A stretch of DNA of 64,000 bases, taken from NCBI GenBank assembly GCA_029959085.1, contig JARWIR010000010.1:9569001-9633000 (forward strand). The letters are read 5' to 3'. The notes under the pieces were generated by a model. The model was not told where the DNA came from and made no database searches. It saw nothing but the letters and a program-made list of their open reading frames with translations. The position numbers and the translations under genes were made by a program. Origin of the DNA: Nemophila menziesii. Taxonomy: Eukaryota > Streptophyta > Magnoliopsida > Boraginales > Hydrophyllaceae. Below, piece after piece: positions 48,113 to 62,156 of this stretch (its first letter is position 1; each line of letters starts with the position of its first letter).

Positions 48113-48998
48113 AAATCTTATGTTTGCAAATAGAAGGACTAATTCCCTTGATATTGGCAATAGTCTACCCAATTGCTTCTCCGTTAAAGCAAAGCATACA
48201 GAGTAGCTTATCTTCTTGAGGACCTGAAAGGTTAGCAGAAATAATAACATGTAAAGCATTGTTCATACCTAAATAAGCATAGCGTAGATGGTTTGGAAGT
48301 GGTTTTTCTTCGAGAATAGATGAACAGATGATAGATGTTTCTTCATTGGCTCAATGTCTCCTGATTCTCAAAGTTGTTCTCGAATGGCTCTATGTCTATT
48401 GTTGTCTGAGTCTAATGCTGCAACTTCGTCAGCTATATCATCGTATATTTCTAGAGATTCAAGTACCAAGGCTGTTGTTAGAGTGTCATCATAGCTTCAT
48501 TCATTAAAGACTTCTTGTGTAAGTTTGCCGATGACATCTATCATTAAGCATTCATCTTTCGTATCTGGATATTTCATAGCCTTGAACATATTGAATCGCA
48601 CTTGTTCGTCTTGGACCCTCATGATCAATTCACAATTCTCAACATCTATTAGTGTACACCCGGTGGCTAAGAATGGTCTACCCAAGATGATGGGACATTC
48701 TTATCCGCGCCGTAGTCAAGAATAATAAAATCACAAGGAAATATAAAACTACTAGCTTTAACTAAACTAACTTCAATTTTACCTACTGGTTGGGAGAGTG
48801 AGCGATCCACCATTTGTAATACCACTGAAGGAGGTACTACCTCTCCTATGTTAAGCTTCTCGAACAGGGACTTTGGCATGAGATTGATACTTGTGCCTAG
48901 ATCACATAATGCTTTCCCGGTCCAACTTTCTCCAATAGCTATGGGAATCAAAAAACTTCCGTGATCTCGTAGCTTTGGTGGCAACTTACTTTGACAAA
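48113..48998 (-). pseudogene. Ty3-gypsy protease to RT start (unit 2)
   Basis: Copy of 20320-21205. The LCDLGTSINLMP active-site region and the frameshift near 48678 are the same. Confidence 0.85.
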
Positions 48999-49122
48999 TA
49001 GCACTACACTCATCTGGTAATCCATTTATCTTCCTTGTTTCTTATGGAAGGGGAATTTAGAGGGCTCTCAAGGGGATTAGGTGTCCTGATCCAATATATG
49101 CACTAAAAAACATATAAGAGGT

Positions 49123-50206
49123 ATGGGAATTCCAAATATTGAAGATTTAAATAAGGTGTGCTTACTGTTCATCTTTTGGAAAATGTATAAGAAGGATGGT
49201 AATTTATGGAGCAACAGGGCTCACTGTCATCTCATCCAAACTCACGCCTTGATGTGGAAACAATTGCTAAAATTCAGGAACCTGGCTTTTAGATTTATTC
49301 ATCATAAAGTAAATAATGGAGTTAATGCCTTTATTCTTTGGGATAGATGGCTTAATTCCAACGATGTCTCATTAATATTGGGTAAGGACATTTATCAATT
49401 TGGTCCTAAATAAAACAAAACAGTTGCTGATTTCTTTGGCCATTCAAGATGGAGATTACCATCCATAATTGGCGACTTGCTTCGACACCTTCAAAATATC
49501 ACTCTCAATAATCAAAAAGATAAAAGAATTTGGAGTGAATCCATTAAAGGGGAATTTTCTTTCAGGAAAACTCTGAGTAAAGTTATTGAGGACATACCTG
49601 AAGTGATTCGGCCATATTAGTATGGGTAAGTGTTGTATTCCTTGTTGTTCATTCATAACCTAGTTAGCTTGTCAGAACAAGTTAGCCACTCGATCATCTA
49701 ATGGTCTCTTGTTCCTTTTGTAAAAGAATTTTGTGCAAGAAGCTTGACAAATGTGGAATCTCTTCTATTTCTGCAAATTGGGAGGATTTGATTAATTTGT
49801 GCATCAATTACGGCTCTAACTGCGAGAAGAATCTAATCATGAGATTGTGTATTACTACCTTCGTTTATTGTGTTTGGATGGAGCGTAAAAGAAGGATTGG
49901 CGATGGGAGACGCAACGCGGACTAGATTACCAACTACATCAATTCGCTAATTGCGATTAAGTTGAAAGTTAGGACTTTATGGAGGAGAAATGAGGAAAGA
50001 AGTTTTCCGTCTAAGTGTTTGGATTATAAGCTTTGACTAACTACTGTTTTATGTAATGTTTAATTCCAAAAGTTTGTATTAGGCCCAAACGTTTTGGGTT
50101 TACACAATGGCGCAAAAGGTTTTTTGTAATAGTTATTCTAATATGTAATTGACTTGGATCTTTTTTTTTTTAATAAAATTTGATGGATTTGTCGATCAAA
50201 AAAAAA
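49123..50206 (+). pseudogene. LINE ORF2 C-terminal end with 3' tail (unit 2)
   Basis: Copy of 21330-22413, including the 3' A-run after TTGTCGATC. The frame breaks are the same as in unit 1. Confidence 0.75.
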
Positions 50207-50513
50207 TATTAAGTTTAAATATGATACATCATCATGTGAGGTTTCTGTAAATTTAATTTAGGGAGTAAAATCATAAAATATTTATGTATAATAATTTTTT
50301 AGATTGTAAAATATGTTCAATAAATTAATGATGATATACACAAATTATCAGGATTATATTTTCATTACATATAGAATCAATAAAACGTATGTTATCTACG
50401 TTATGCTAATTTTATATAATGATCAAATCTGATTTGGATTGTTTGACGATCAAACTAGAATTCTAATTCTAACTTTACTAAACGTCTTTTTAATCGTTGA
50501 TTACCATCATACA

Positions 50514-52714
50514 ATATTAAATAAGTTTAGTTAATATAATTTAGAGCAATGTGGATGTCACCCAAATTTGTACCTCCCATTTATCACTTTTTACTTGGAC
50601 CAATCATAAAAAGAGAGAAAATGATAAATAGGGAATAAGAAATCATACGATTGATTTGTTTAAAATTTACTTAAGAGGTGATAAATGAATGATGTGGTTT
50701 AGGGATATATCTAGCATTATTATGTAATTTAAGTTAATTGATGGAAAAATTTAATTAACAAAATTATTCTAGAATACAATTTCTCTAATAGGACCAAAGG
50801 TAATTCAAAATTCAAACTTTATATTGAAATATATAGTCTAAAATAACAATATATATATATATATATAGAAAAGTAATATGGTGTACTATTTTATACCCTT
50901 CCATAATATAAATTAAATAAAATAAGATAAAAAATAAATAAATATTTATTTGTAATCAAATGACACCTTATAATGCAGCTGTATGAGAGTGGAATAAAAT
51001 ATAATTTTTTAAAAGAAAAAAACATTGTTATTAATTTTTAAGACCTCAAAATAGGAGATGATACATGGATGAATCAAAAAGGGTGATATATATCTTTATC
51101 CCAAGAAAAAGTATCACAACAATACCTAATCTCATGTATAAGGTTCCAGTCAAGTTTAAATTTAATGGGGTTGTTAAGAAAATGTATTAAAAATTCTTTC
51201 ATGAGTCTAAATATAAATATTTTAGATATTGAATACCCAACTTCAAGATTTAAAGCCCTACATTATTTATTTTTTTTATTTTTGGACGGAAAGAAATTTC
51301 AAAAAATTAAATTATGATATATCAAAATATTTAATAAAACTAAAAAAGCCTCCATTTCTTTAATAATTTTTTATAACTCATCTTTTTTGTCAATAACCTG
51401 GGTTTCAACTAAACCCTAACATTTTAAGAGTTAACAAAATCCATTTTTAACCAAATTAACACATTGAGATCATAATCCTAATCCTACAACTTTTTTTTCG
51501 AGATTTGCAATCCATTAAAAAAGACAAATACCAGGTAAAGTATTATCATATTTAGATTTTCGAAACTTTACATTATTCTGTTATATGTTTAATTTTATTT
51601 AAAACTTAATTTGTTCACAGAGTTGATGTTATGAATGTGTGAATTTCAAATCTAGATAATAGATCTTTAAAATTACCATATTTTAAAACTATATAAATTT
51701 TTCACCGTTAGTCTCAATTTTTAATTTTACATTCAGATTTGTAGGGGAAGCAATAATTTGGTTAAAGATGTGCATATCTGTATAATTTTAGAAGTGTTAT
51801 ATATTCTACAGTTGGCCTAACTTATAATTACAATTTGGCTTATTATTAGTATTTTGTTGTTCTTCTTCTTTCTTTTGTATGGTGGCTATATCAATGTTAT
51901 TTTGATTACTTTTAATTTTTAAGAAAGTCATATATTGAAGAAAATATTTGCTCCTATTCTAAATTTTTATTTCAATAATTTGTATCTTTAAATCTGTATT
52001 CAAACCAAATTAATTAATGATACTACTTGGTGGCTTTACTTTGTTATTAGAAAATAGATTTCTTAAGTTTTGTATTATTATCTGACTTTCGAGATGGTTT
52101 TCATTCCAGGGAAAGATTTTTTACAAAAAGTTCATGCTCACAGGGCATCTGTGGAAAAGGGAAGTAGTAAAAGGATCGGAAAAAAATACATAATAGTAAA
52201 TTATTTTCATCCCATTCTTTACGGTATTCAACTACTTTCTCTGATACTTGCAACCTAATTAACTTCTAAGCCTCTGATTCCTATCGATGTCCCCCTTCTC
52301 TATTGCCTTTAAACACCAATTCAATAAAACCAATCCAATTACACTTGTAACTGTCATTATTACAGTAAGACTGAGTGAATAACAGACTATAAATATTACA
52401 AACATCATGTTTGTGTAGTTTAATTGTTTTTATATATACATTATGGTGTCATACGGAAATATAATAAATATAGAGAAACAGTTAATTATATTCAATTGAG
52501 AAAAAATTTCAAGTTTTGAGGACTTAGTGCATATATATAATTTGTGTATATATATTATGGTTCTGTACCTTTTCCTATATTCAACTTGTAATTTCATGAC
52601 AGCATTCAGCTACTTCATGTCGGGCATTTACAAATAGGTTAAAATTTAATATTTAATATATATTACGAATATAGTCTGTGGTAAGTAAAATTCGTATATT
52701 ATATACTACTTCAA
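50514..52714 (+). repeat. Segment 'a' (unit 2), upstream of the TOPLESS-like gene
   Basis: Copy of 22721-24925. It has a longer TA run near 50850 (+6 bases), small losses near 51257 and 52462, and TAC instead of TAG at the end of the small ORF at 52094, which therefore stays open to 52258. Confidence 0.85.
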
Positions 52715-52892
52715 CATTTGTTTATTATATTGCATTCTATTTCATTAAATTTACCAATTGTTTTATATATTTCATTTATCCAATTCTACACTATTCAATT
52801 TTCCATTTATATTGCACTGTTATTGTACAATAAATAATTTTTTATTGATGAATAAAATAAAATATTAGACTTGCAGAACAATATCAGATAAG

Positions 52893-55842
52893 ATGCAAGG
52901 CTCGGATAAAGAAAGGTATATGAAGGCATCACAAATGTAATTAGTATTGAACTTTCCAAATGTAATCCTTTACCTCTAGATATGTGTGATTTATTTTAAC
53001 TTAAAGTAAATGTTGTTTCTAGACATGGACGAGGATCAAACACTTATTTCGCCAGAAAGCAAGTTGAAAACTTTATAGTGGATGGAAAATGGGACGAAGC
53101 CGAGCTAATCATAAAAGATTTTATTGAATTTAAATTTTGTTTATCAAAAATGAATATCTTATTTGTAATCACGAAGCAAAAGTACATTGAAGCACTCGAA
53201 GAGTATAATATACTTAAAGACTTTTACTAATTTTTGTCAACTAATGTTCTTTTGCCAATTAATATATGTTGCATTTTTGTAGGGAAGACGCCCAAAAGGC
53301 ATTCAAGATTCTTGATAATGACTTCGACATATTTCCATTTCACAAAGATGAGATTGAAAAGCTTTCGAAATTAATGCCTTTAAATAATTCTCGGTATATT
53401 CTTCTACATTTGTTAAATATATAAAATTTTATTTGTTCGATGTTGAGACAATCTCACAAACTCCTTTCATATAGTGTTTTCTTCAGTGCCTTTTATAATG
53501 ATCAACTAAAAGGTTATACATTTATTTTCTTTTACAGGAAAAGTAGAAAAGGTTTTAATGTTAATGAAATAATTAAGATGCGAAGAAACCTAGTTGACAA
53601 GCTCCAAAAGTTATTAGAACAATGTATATACTTCAAAGAAAATGTTGACTTCAAAAACTTTGAAAGTATGGGATCACCATCTTCCATTAATTCTCAGTTA
53701 GACACAAATAAAGGTAACATAGAAATATGTAGTCATTATTACGTTTTAACATATATATTACTTTGATATTGTTACCTTAATATAATATCTCTTTCATTGT
53801 AGTCATTATAGATTATCTACCAGATATTATAGTTAACACTTTCAAGGTTGTCGAAAGCATCACGAGCTTAGATTTTCATCCAACTGAGACAACAAAACTT
53901 CTTGGTATGTATATAAACTATATAGTCACGAAATTAAGTTCTTATAACATGAAATTAGTAAACTTATATTATGCTATTTTGAAACAATCTTGGTTTTCAT
54001 CTTTAGTTGGCACAAGCAAAGGAAATGTGGCTCTTTGGGAAACTATTGCAGGAAAAAAATTATATTCTAATACTGTGACAATTCATCACAAAAATAATCT
54101 TGAGGTATTACTTTTATAATCTCGTGATTTGTTTATGCAATTTCATTTATTTTATATATATACACAAATGAACAAAAAAATCAAATTTTTTTCAATCGAA
54201 ATGTTCCAGGGTATTTCATGTACTGACGTGGTGGTACCAATTAGCCTTGTGAAATGGAATGAAGATGGATATATATTTGGTATGATACCGTAACACTGCC
54301 ATTTCTTCTATTATATTACATTTTTCGTTGACCTATAAAGTAATTTTTATTAACCAGGAGTTACATATAATAATTACGTGCGCATATATACATGTCATGG
54401 AAGAAGCTATTATGATAATGAGTTGGAGGTAATAATTTAGGATAATTTAAAAGTATGAAAATTAATTAATTTAAATTTTTTACTTTGTTCATCTTATATT
54501 GATGCTCAACTTTCTTTAGATAGAAGCGCATGAGGGACATGTCAATGATCTTACATTCATCTATAATAAAGGAAACACTTTTTTTATAACATGTGGCGAT
54601 GACAAAAGAATAAAGGTATTTTATTTACCATAATCTTAGTTATATAATTTCTCAATATTTTTCTCAGGTACTAATTTTCACTTTTAATGATGTTTCTCGT
54701 AGATATGGGATGTTGCATCAGGAGCCTTGGAATATCAAATAGAAGGTCATGACTCGCCAGTTAATTTCATCTGTGTTCACAACCAAGTTAGTTCTTACCA
54801 CCTTTTAAAAATGATACATGTAATTTATTCGTCAATATTTCTTTTAGTTTTGCTAATAGAGAGGAATTTTGTTAAACCACTCAAAATATATCCAATAGTT
54901 ATCTTCAAAATTATATTTGTTCTAAATAATTACTTATAGGACACATGTAAAATTGTGTCTGCCTATAAATTATGATAAAACATATAATTTACTAATTTAT
55001 GCTGTTCTGGTCAGTTAATTATTTCAGGCTCGTTAAATGGGAAAGTAAAATCATGGGAGTTTAATAACAACATATGCATATCAGAAACCAGGGTTTCGAT
55101 TTTGAGTTGTGTAGAAATGTTGAGCAGTGCTGACGAATCAAGGTTAGCTAATGAAACTGACCTTTTGTGCCTAAAATCTTATATTAAGTACATAATTCAG
55201 TTTTAAACCGGTATCGATAACATTCAATAAAAACTTTTAATTCTTTACTTTAACAATATTAGAAGTATCATTTAACTAAATTTTATTTATAAGTTAATTA
55301 TATCGAGAAAGAAATCATTATTTTATCACGAATTGAGTTCTATGTAATATGAAATTATTCAAATACAATCTAGTAATATATTTGCTTCCTTGAAAACTTA
55401 TACTTCTTTTTCAATCTTAGGTGTCTTTATCGTTGCATTGGTACAAATGGTGAATCGTATATTGTCGAATTTGATGATTCGAGAATAGTAGATATGATCT
55501 GCGTAGGATCATGTAGGCCTTCTCAAGGTATTTCGAACATTAAAATTGGCAGAAATCAAATCATGGTAGTTGGGAACGAGAACATGCTACAATTTTGGAG
55601 TCTAAATAACCATTGTCTCTTGACAAAGATAGATATTGGTCAAGGTTGTCCTCCCGTAAGTAATAACTTAGACTTATGTCTTTATTAATTTTTATCAATA
55701 TTCTTAAGAATTTTACTCACCTTCTTTGCAGCACTATGCTATCGTGCGATTCAACAAAGGTGGCAACCTTCTAGCAGTTGCTACAAAAGACAATGAGATC
55801 ACTGTATTTGGCAACAGAAGAGATCTCGAAGATTTGATCTAA
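52893..55842 (+). CDS. Truncated TOPLESS-like co-repressor, second copy, 494 residues
   Basis: Second copy of the gene at 25104-28053. Every exon boundary is displaced by exactly 27,789 bases: 52893-52915, 53023-53202, 53283-53393, 53538-53713, 53803-53904, 54007-54104, 54210-54279, 54358-54428, 54520-54615, 54703-54786, 55015-55142, 55421-55655, 55732-55842. All splice sites and the frame are intact. I count eight coding differences from copy 1. Four change the protein (K19R, R58T, N76K, T182S) and four are silent. R58 lies in the IRKQKY motif, which is strongly conserved in canonical TOPLESS proteins, so the T58 form is the derived and more unusual one. Role as for copy 1: a co-repressor relative without LisH, long linker and second propeller; expression unproven. 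Confidence 0.85.
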
Positions 55843-56615
55843 GAAGTTTTTAATTTTCCTTATTTTTTGACTTTATTTTATAATTTAGTCTCATATGCAT
55901 TAGACTCTATGTCAATCCATCTTACACATATTGAAAACATGCCTTTCATTTTTATAATTTCATAAGTATATGTAACATGAAATAATATTATTTTTGTGCT
56001 TTTCGAGAAATTTGTGCATCAAAATGGATTTTCTTGGATATCTATCTCTTTAATAAAGGTTGGATGGGTAACGTAGAATTGTTTTTTTGATATAAGGTTA
56101 AAATATGTGTGTTAGGACATTAGAATAATTTTATAGATAATGTTAAAACAAGGAATATGTTTCAAAAATTTATTTGGAAATGGAATTTTTACTTTTAAAA
56201 CAAGTACAATGTTGAATTAACTGACACATTCCATAGATATATATTATCTTTACATAATTATAAAACTTTATTGCCAATAATATGACATAGTTGTGGATAA
56301 ATGAACCATGTAAAACAACAAAATACACTTAAATTACGTTACGATGATGGAATATAGGTTTAGTTATATGAGCCTAATTTTTACGTAGTTGAAAGGTAAA
56401 ATTTCTTTCCTCCTCAAGTGATATGAATTCTTTAATTTGATAATTCATCACATTTATAACTAATTTATGGATAATATATATGTGGCGGAGGGACCTAGGG
56501 CTACTAGGTCAAATTATATTCACTTTCATTACTTGTTGACAATCCCGTGGAGATGATACTCTCGACATGTTGAAATACTTATTTTATCACACCTTGGAAG
56601 AAAACAACCTAAAAA
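55843..56615. other. Gene 3' flank with LTR fragment (unit 2)
   Basis: Copy of 28054-28826; the LTR-like piece lies at about 56524-56589. Nothing else is recognised. Confidence 0.45.
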
Positions 56616-58829
56616 ATATTAAATAAGTTTTGGTAATATAATCTAATCAATGTCGAATGTCACCCAAATTTGAACTACCCTTTTATCACTTCTTACTTGG
56701 AATAATCATAAATAAATTGGGAAAAAATCATATGATTGATATGTTTATAATTTACTTAAGAGGTGATAAATGGATGGTGTGGTTTAGGGTTATATCCAAC
56801 ATTATTATGTAATTTTTTTCATTGATGGAAAAATATAATTGACGAAATTATTTCAGAATAGAATTTCCCTAATAGGACCAAAGGTAATTCAAAATTCAAA
56901 CTTCTTATTCAAATATATAGTCTAAAATAACAAGATATATATATAAAATAAGGAATATTATGTACAATTTTATACCCTTATCTAATGGAAATGAGATAAA
57001 ATAAGTTAAGTAAATAAATAAATATTTATTTATAATCGAGTCACACCCACTAATGTTGTGGTATGCGAGTGAAAAAAAAATTATTTAAAAGAAAGAAACG
57101 TTATTTTTGGTGTTTAAGAACTCAACATAGGAGATGATACATTCGTGAATCAAAAAGGGGTAATATATATCTTTATCCGAAAAAAAAGACTAACAACAAT
57201 TGATACCTAATCTCATGTATAAGGTTCCAAATCAAGTTTAAATGCAGTGGGGTTGTTGAGAAAATGTATTAAAAATTCTTTCATGAGTCCAAATATAAAT
57301 ATTTTTGATATTAAAAACCCAATTTTATAATTTAAAGCCCGAATATATTATGATATATCAATATATTTACTAAAACTAGAAAAATTCTCTATTTCTTAAT
57401 AAAAAAATTATTGCTCATCTTTTTATCTATAACATAGGTGTCAACTCAACCCTAACAACATTTTATGTTTTATCAAAATTTATTCTTAACCAAATTAACA
57501 AGATGGGGTCATAATCCTCATCCTACACAAGTTTTTTCCTAGACTTGCAATCCAATAAAAAGGACAATTTTAAGTAAAACATATCATACTTTAGAGTTTT
57601 GAAACTCTATATTATTCTATTATATGTTTGGTTTTATTTAAAACATTTTGTATACAGAGTTGATGTTATGAATGTGTGAATTTCAGACCTTTTTATACTT
57701 CATGAACAGATCTAGATAGTAGATCTTTAAAATTACCATATTTTAATACCATATAAATCGTAATATTCATATTATAGTCTATTTCTTTCTATATCCATAA
57801 TATAAATATCTTTTATAAAACAATCGAAGTTATTTTCTACTTTCCACCACACATTCGCCTCTTTTTCTATTTTAAAATTTAGATTTGTAGTGGAAGCAAT
57901 AATTTGGTAATAAAATTGTGTATATCTGTCAAATTTATTTAAGTGTTATATGTACTGCTGTTGGCCTAATTTATAATTACAATTTTGTTTTTTATTAGAA
58001 TTTTTCTTTTTTTCTCTCTTATTTAGTTTAATGTCATATATTCAGGTTATTGGGATTACTTTAAATTCTTAAGAAAATCATATTTTGGAGAAAATATTTG
58101 CTCCTATTCTTAATCTTAATTTCATTAAAATCCAGCAGTAATAATATATTCAAACCAAATTAATTAATGATACTCCTTGGTGGCTTTATTATGTTATTAT
58201 AATCTCGAGTCTTGTATTATTAGGTGATTTACAGGATGGTTTCCTTCCCATGGAAAGACTTTTTGCAAAACGCTCATAGGGTTTCTATGGAAAAGGAAAG
58301 CAATAAAAGGATCTGAAAAAAATACATCATAGTAAATTATTCTAATTCCATTATTTAAAATATTCAAATACTTTCTCTGTCATTTACAATCTAATTAACT
58401 TCTTCCAACACCAATTCTATAAAACCAATTCATTTACACTTGCTATGGTCATTATTACAATGAGATTGAGCTAATATCACACTATAAATATTACAGACAT
58501 CATATTTGTGTAGTTTAAATTTTTTGTATATACATTATCGTGTCATAGCAAAAAAATTCTCATTCTAAACATAAAAAAATATTCTAGATCGATTATATTT
58601 AACGGAAAAAACCTTTTAAGTTTTGAGAACTTATTGTATATATATAATTCATGTACATATATTAGTATTCTTTACCATTTTCTATATTTACTTTGAAATT
58701 TTCTTACAACATTCAGCTACTTCATAAGCTGCATTGATTAGTAGGTTAAAATTAAAAATTTAATTTATTTTACAAATATAGTTGTGGTAAGTAAAATTTG
58801 TAAAATTTATATATTATATACTACTTCAA
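56616..58829 (+). repeat. Segment 'b' (unit 2)
   Basis: Copy of 28827-31041, again ending at the A-run of the minus-strand LINE. Confidence 0.8.
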
Positions 58830-58830
58830 A

Positions 58831-61800
58831 TTTTTTTTATCATCAAATCAAACTTTTTTTATTAAAATAATCAACTTCAAATGTCTTTACATGTGGTACT
58901 TACAAGCATTAGGCCTAACATGGGAGTAATACCTTGTAAGGCCACTCGACCTAAATAAAATATTAAAACATAAAATCAACTCTGCCCGATCAAACTTGAA
59001 CCACTACATTACTATTACAATTAATAAAACAACTATAAGGATAACTACAAAACATAAGAATTAGCACACTAACTTCTCTACTATCATTATACCACTATTT
59101 CTCTTTAGACTCCTATCTTTAATCTTTATTTTTACCATTTCACAAATCCGCCCAACAAATTGATCTTCATTCAAACTTACCCCTCCATGTTCAATCTCAT
59201 TTCTTTGCCACCATATAATATAAATATATGAAGTAACTACCAAGCTAACCATTATCTTCATTTCATCACTTGGTAAATTAAGAAACTTTTTAACTCCTCA
59301 AATTCTCTCGGCACCCAACTAATATCACATATCTCCAATATTCTAGTCAATATTCTCTTAGAAAATTAGGACAAAAAGAAAATATTTATATTATCTTCAC
59401 TTACGGCTTTACAAAGACTGCACAAGGGATTAATTTGACACTCCCATTCAAGCATTCTCTGTTTAGTGCCTAGCCTGTTTTGAATAGCTAACCACGAGAT
59501 AAAAGAGCACCTTAGAATATTTGCCTTAGCCCATATGAACTTACTCCAATGTAATTCAACTGAGTCTGGGTGATTTGTGATTTTAAAGAAGGTTTTATTA
59601 AAGGAAAAACCTTTTTTATCACTTTCACTCCATAGCTTTTGATCCTCTCTATCCACAAGCTTATAATCTGTAAACTTTGGTAGGATTTTACCAACACATG
59701 GAGGTAATCTCCACCTGTCTCTCCCATAATAAGTTTCAACTGTTATATCACTGTTTAAATTATATTTTTCAAGCTCTATCCCCAATATTTGTTGAATATT
59801 CCGCCCTTTTAACCATCTATCCCATATCAGACAAGTACTTCTTCCATTATATACTTTGTGAGTTATAAATTCATACGCAATTTTTCTAATTTTCATTACC
59901 ATCTTCCAAATCCAAGTATAATTATATTTTTCTTCCATACTCCAAATATACTTGCTTTTTACTATATTATATTTCACCCACATACTCCACAAATTTTGTT
60001 TCTGAGAGTACATTCTCCAGAATGTAAATAAAGACAAACTAAATTTAACTTTTCTATACTTGGAATACCCAACCCTCCATTTTCTTTACTCATACAAACT
60101 TTCTCCCACACAATTTTTCCCCTTGAGCACCCTCCATATTTCCTTTCCATAAAAAGCTACTCATAAGTTGATTGAGCTTATAAATAACCTGTTTAGGCAA
60201 GAGAAAGACTCTACACCTGTATAGAATTTTACTAATGATTATACTCTTGATTAATTCCACTCTACCTAAATATGATAGCAATTTAGATGTCCATTGATTG
60301 ATAGTGCTATAAATTTTGTCCACCAGTTTATTTTCTTCATCTACACTCAGTTTCTTTGAATGAAGTGGGACCCCCAAATACCTAACTGGTAATCTACCAA
60401 TTTTAATATTAAGAATCTAAGAAATCTTTTCTTCTATTTCTGAATTACCACAACTGATGTAGACTTCACTTTTTTGAAAATTTATCTGCAACCCAGAGAT
60501 TTTTGAGAACAAATTTAAACCTTCCTTCACTATCTTAGCTGATTAAATTTTAGCTTCGAAAAATACTAATAAATCATCAGCGAAAATAATGTGGTTAAGC
60601 TTCATAACCTCACACTATTGATGATAGTTGAATTATCTTTCTTTTGCGAGGTGTGTAAATAACCCTGTGAATACTTCCATGCACATAGCGAATAACTAAG
60701 GAGAGAGAGGGTAACCTTGCCTCAACCCTCTATTTCTTTTAAAGAAACCACATGCATCTCCATTCACACACAATGAATATGTTGGTGAGCACACACACAT
60801 TTTGATCGACTTGATAAATTTTGTTGGAAGATCAAGAGAAATTAAGATGTTAAGTAAAAAACTCCAATTTGCACTACCATAAGACTTTTGAAGGTCTAAA
60901 TTGATAGTGCAGTTTGAAACATTATTTCTTCTATCATATCCCAACATTATATCTTGAGCCACCAAGATATTATCTCTAATATATCGACCTTCAACATACG
61001 CCGCTTGGTTCAAAGATATGACAAATTTCATTACCTTCTTTAATGTTTTACTAATAATTCTAGACAAAGTCTTGTAAGTTGTATTAGTACACGATACTGG
61101 TCTAAATTTTTTGACATTAGATGGTTTTTTCTCCTTAGGAATTAGAACAATATGCGTCGCATTAACTTTCTTGAGAAGTTTACCATTATCAAAACTCTGT
61201 TTTATTGCCTTGGTAAAGTCTTCTCCCACCAATCCTATGTTTCTTTGTAAAAAGCTGAGTTGAGCCCATCAGGGCCAGGACTTTTATTAGCACTGATTGA
61301 AAATAGAGCTTCTTTCACTTCTTTGTCTGTAATAGGAGCTATAAGTTTTTCTTTTTGATCTTCATTTAATTGTTTACCATAAGCAACCTTAAGATGTTAC
61401 TTGAGCACACTTCCTCTTTTTCATCCTTAGTTCCTAGTAATTGCTTGTAAAAATTTACAAACTCTTCTTTAATTAAGTTTGGATCTTCAATTACTTCTCC
61501 ATCATTAGTGATTAGTAGAGAGATATTGTTTCTCGCAATTCTTCCTTTGATAATCCTATGATAATAAGCCGAGTTACAATCTATTTCATTTTTGAAAATT
61601 ACTCTAGATTTTTGCTTTAAAACCTTGTGTTGAATTATCATAGCTTCCTCTAATTCAGCACTCAAAGTTCTTTCCTCATGAATATTACTTGCATCAAAGC
61701 ATCCACTCATAATATTCATTTGAACAATACTTAACTGAGCCTTGATCAATTCTATAGTTTCAGAGTTTCTTCTAAAGTATGTATTATTGAATTTCTTCAA

Positions 61801-62156
61801 AGCAGCTTTTAGTGTTTTTTTGTATCATACACAATGAATACATATAATTTCCATCAACTTTTTACTCCATGCTTGTTTCACCGTGTCCATAAACTTATCA
61901 TGTTTAACCCAAGCATCAAAGAATTTGAACTGACTAGCCACTATTATTTTCTTGCTCCCCACACTTATCTTTATAGGGCAATGATCTGAGGTAGAAGGTG
62001 AATGAACCATAACATTAGAAGTCAGTGTGTCAAGACATTTAGTATTTATAAATACCATGTCTATCTTACTTGCTCTAATATTATATACATCACTCTTATT
62101 TGTAAATGTATAAAACTGCCCTCCGTAACCATGCTCAAGTAAATTAGCATCTTCAA
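58831..62156 (-). pseudogene. LINE cut by the unit junction (unit 2)
   Basis: Copy of 31043-34370. The 223-codon frame (59366-60037) is retained, but a small change near 60110-60120 shortens the thumb frame (60090-60377 against 32186-32590). A one-base loss near 61232 moves the stop before the RT frame. The endonuclease piece (61825-62156) is retained. It ends at the unit 2/unit 3 junction at the same base as in unit 1. Confidence 0.85.

Larger units (their letters stand above)
34371..62156. repeat. Tandem array unit 2 (27,786 bp)
   Basis: Second copy of unit 1, in the same orientation. The offset is 27,799 bp at the left end and 27,786 bp at the right end, from short indels: +1 base near 35849, -1 base in the LINE zf-RVT region, about -24 bp in the (AT)n repeat, +18 bp near 47173, +6 bp in a TA run near 50850, small losses near 51257 and -6 bp near 52462, among others. 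Otherwise only scattered substitutions separate the units. Confidence 0.95.

Noticed and set aside
6572..62156. Tandem units as a mere haplotype-duplication artefact
   Set aside because: An unmerged haplotype would not create the LINE-copia fusion at the unit boundary. Copy number could still be misassembled, so the point is kept as a check in the findings.
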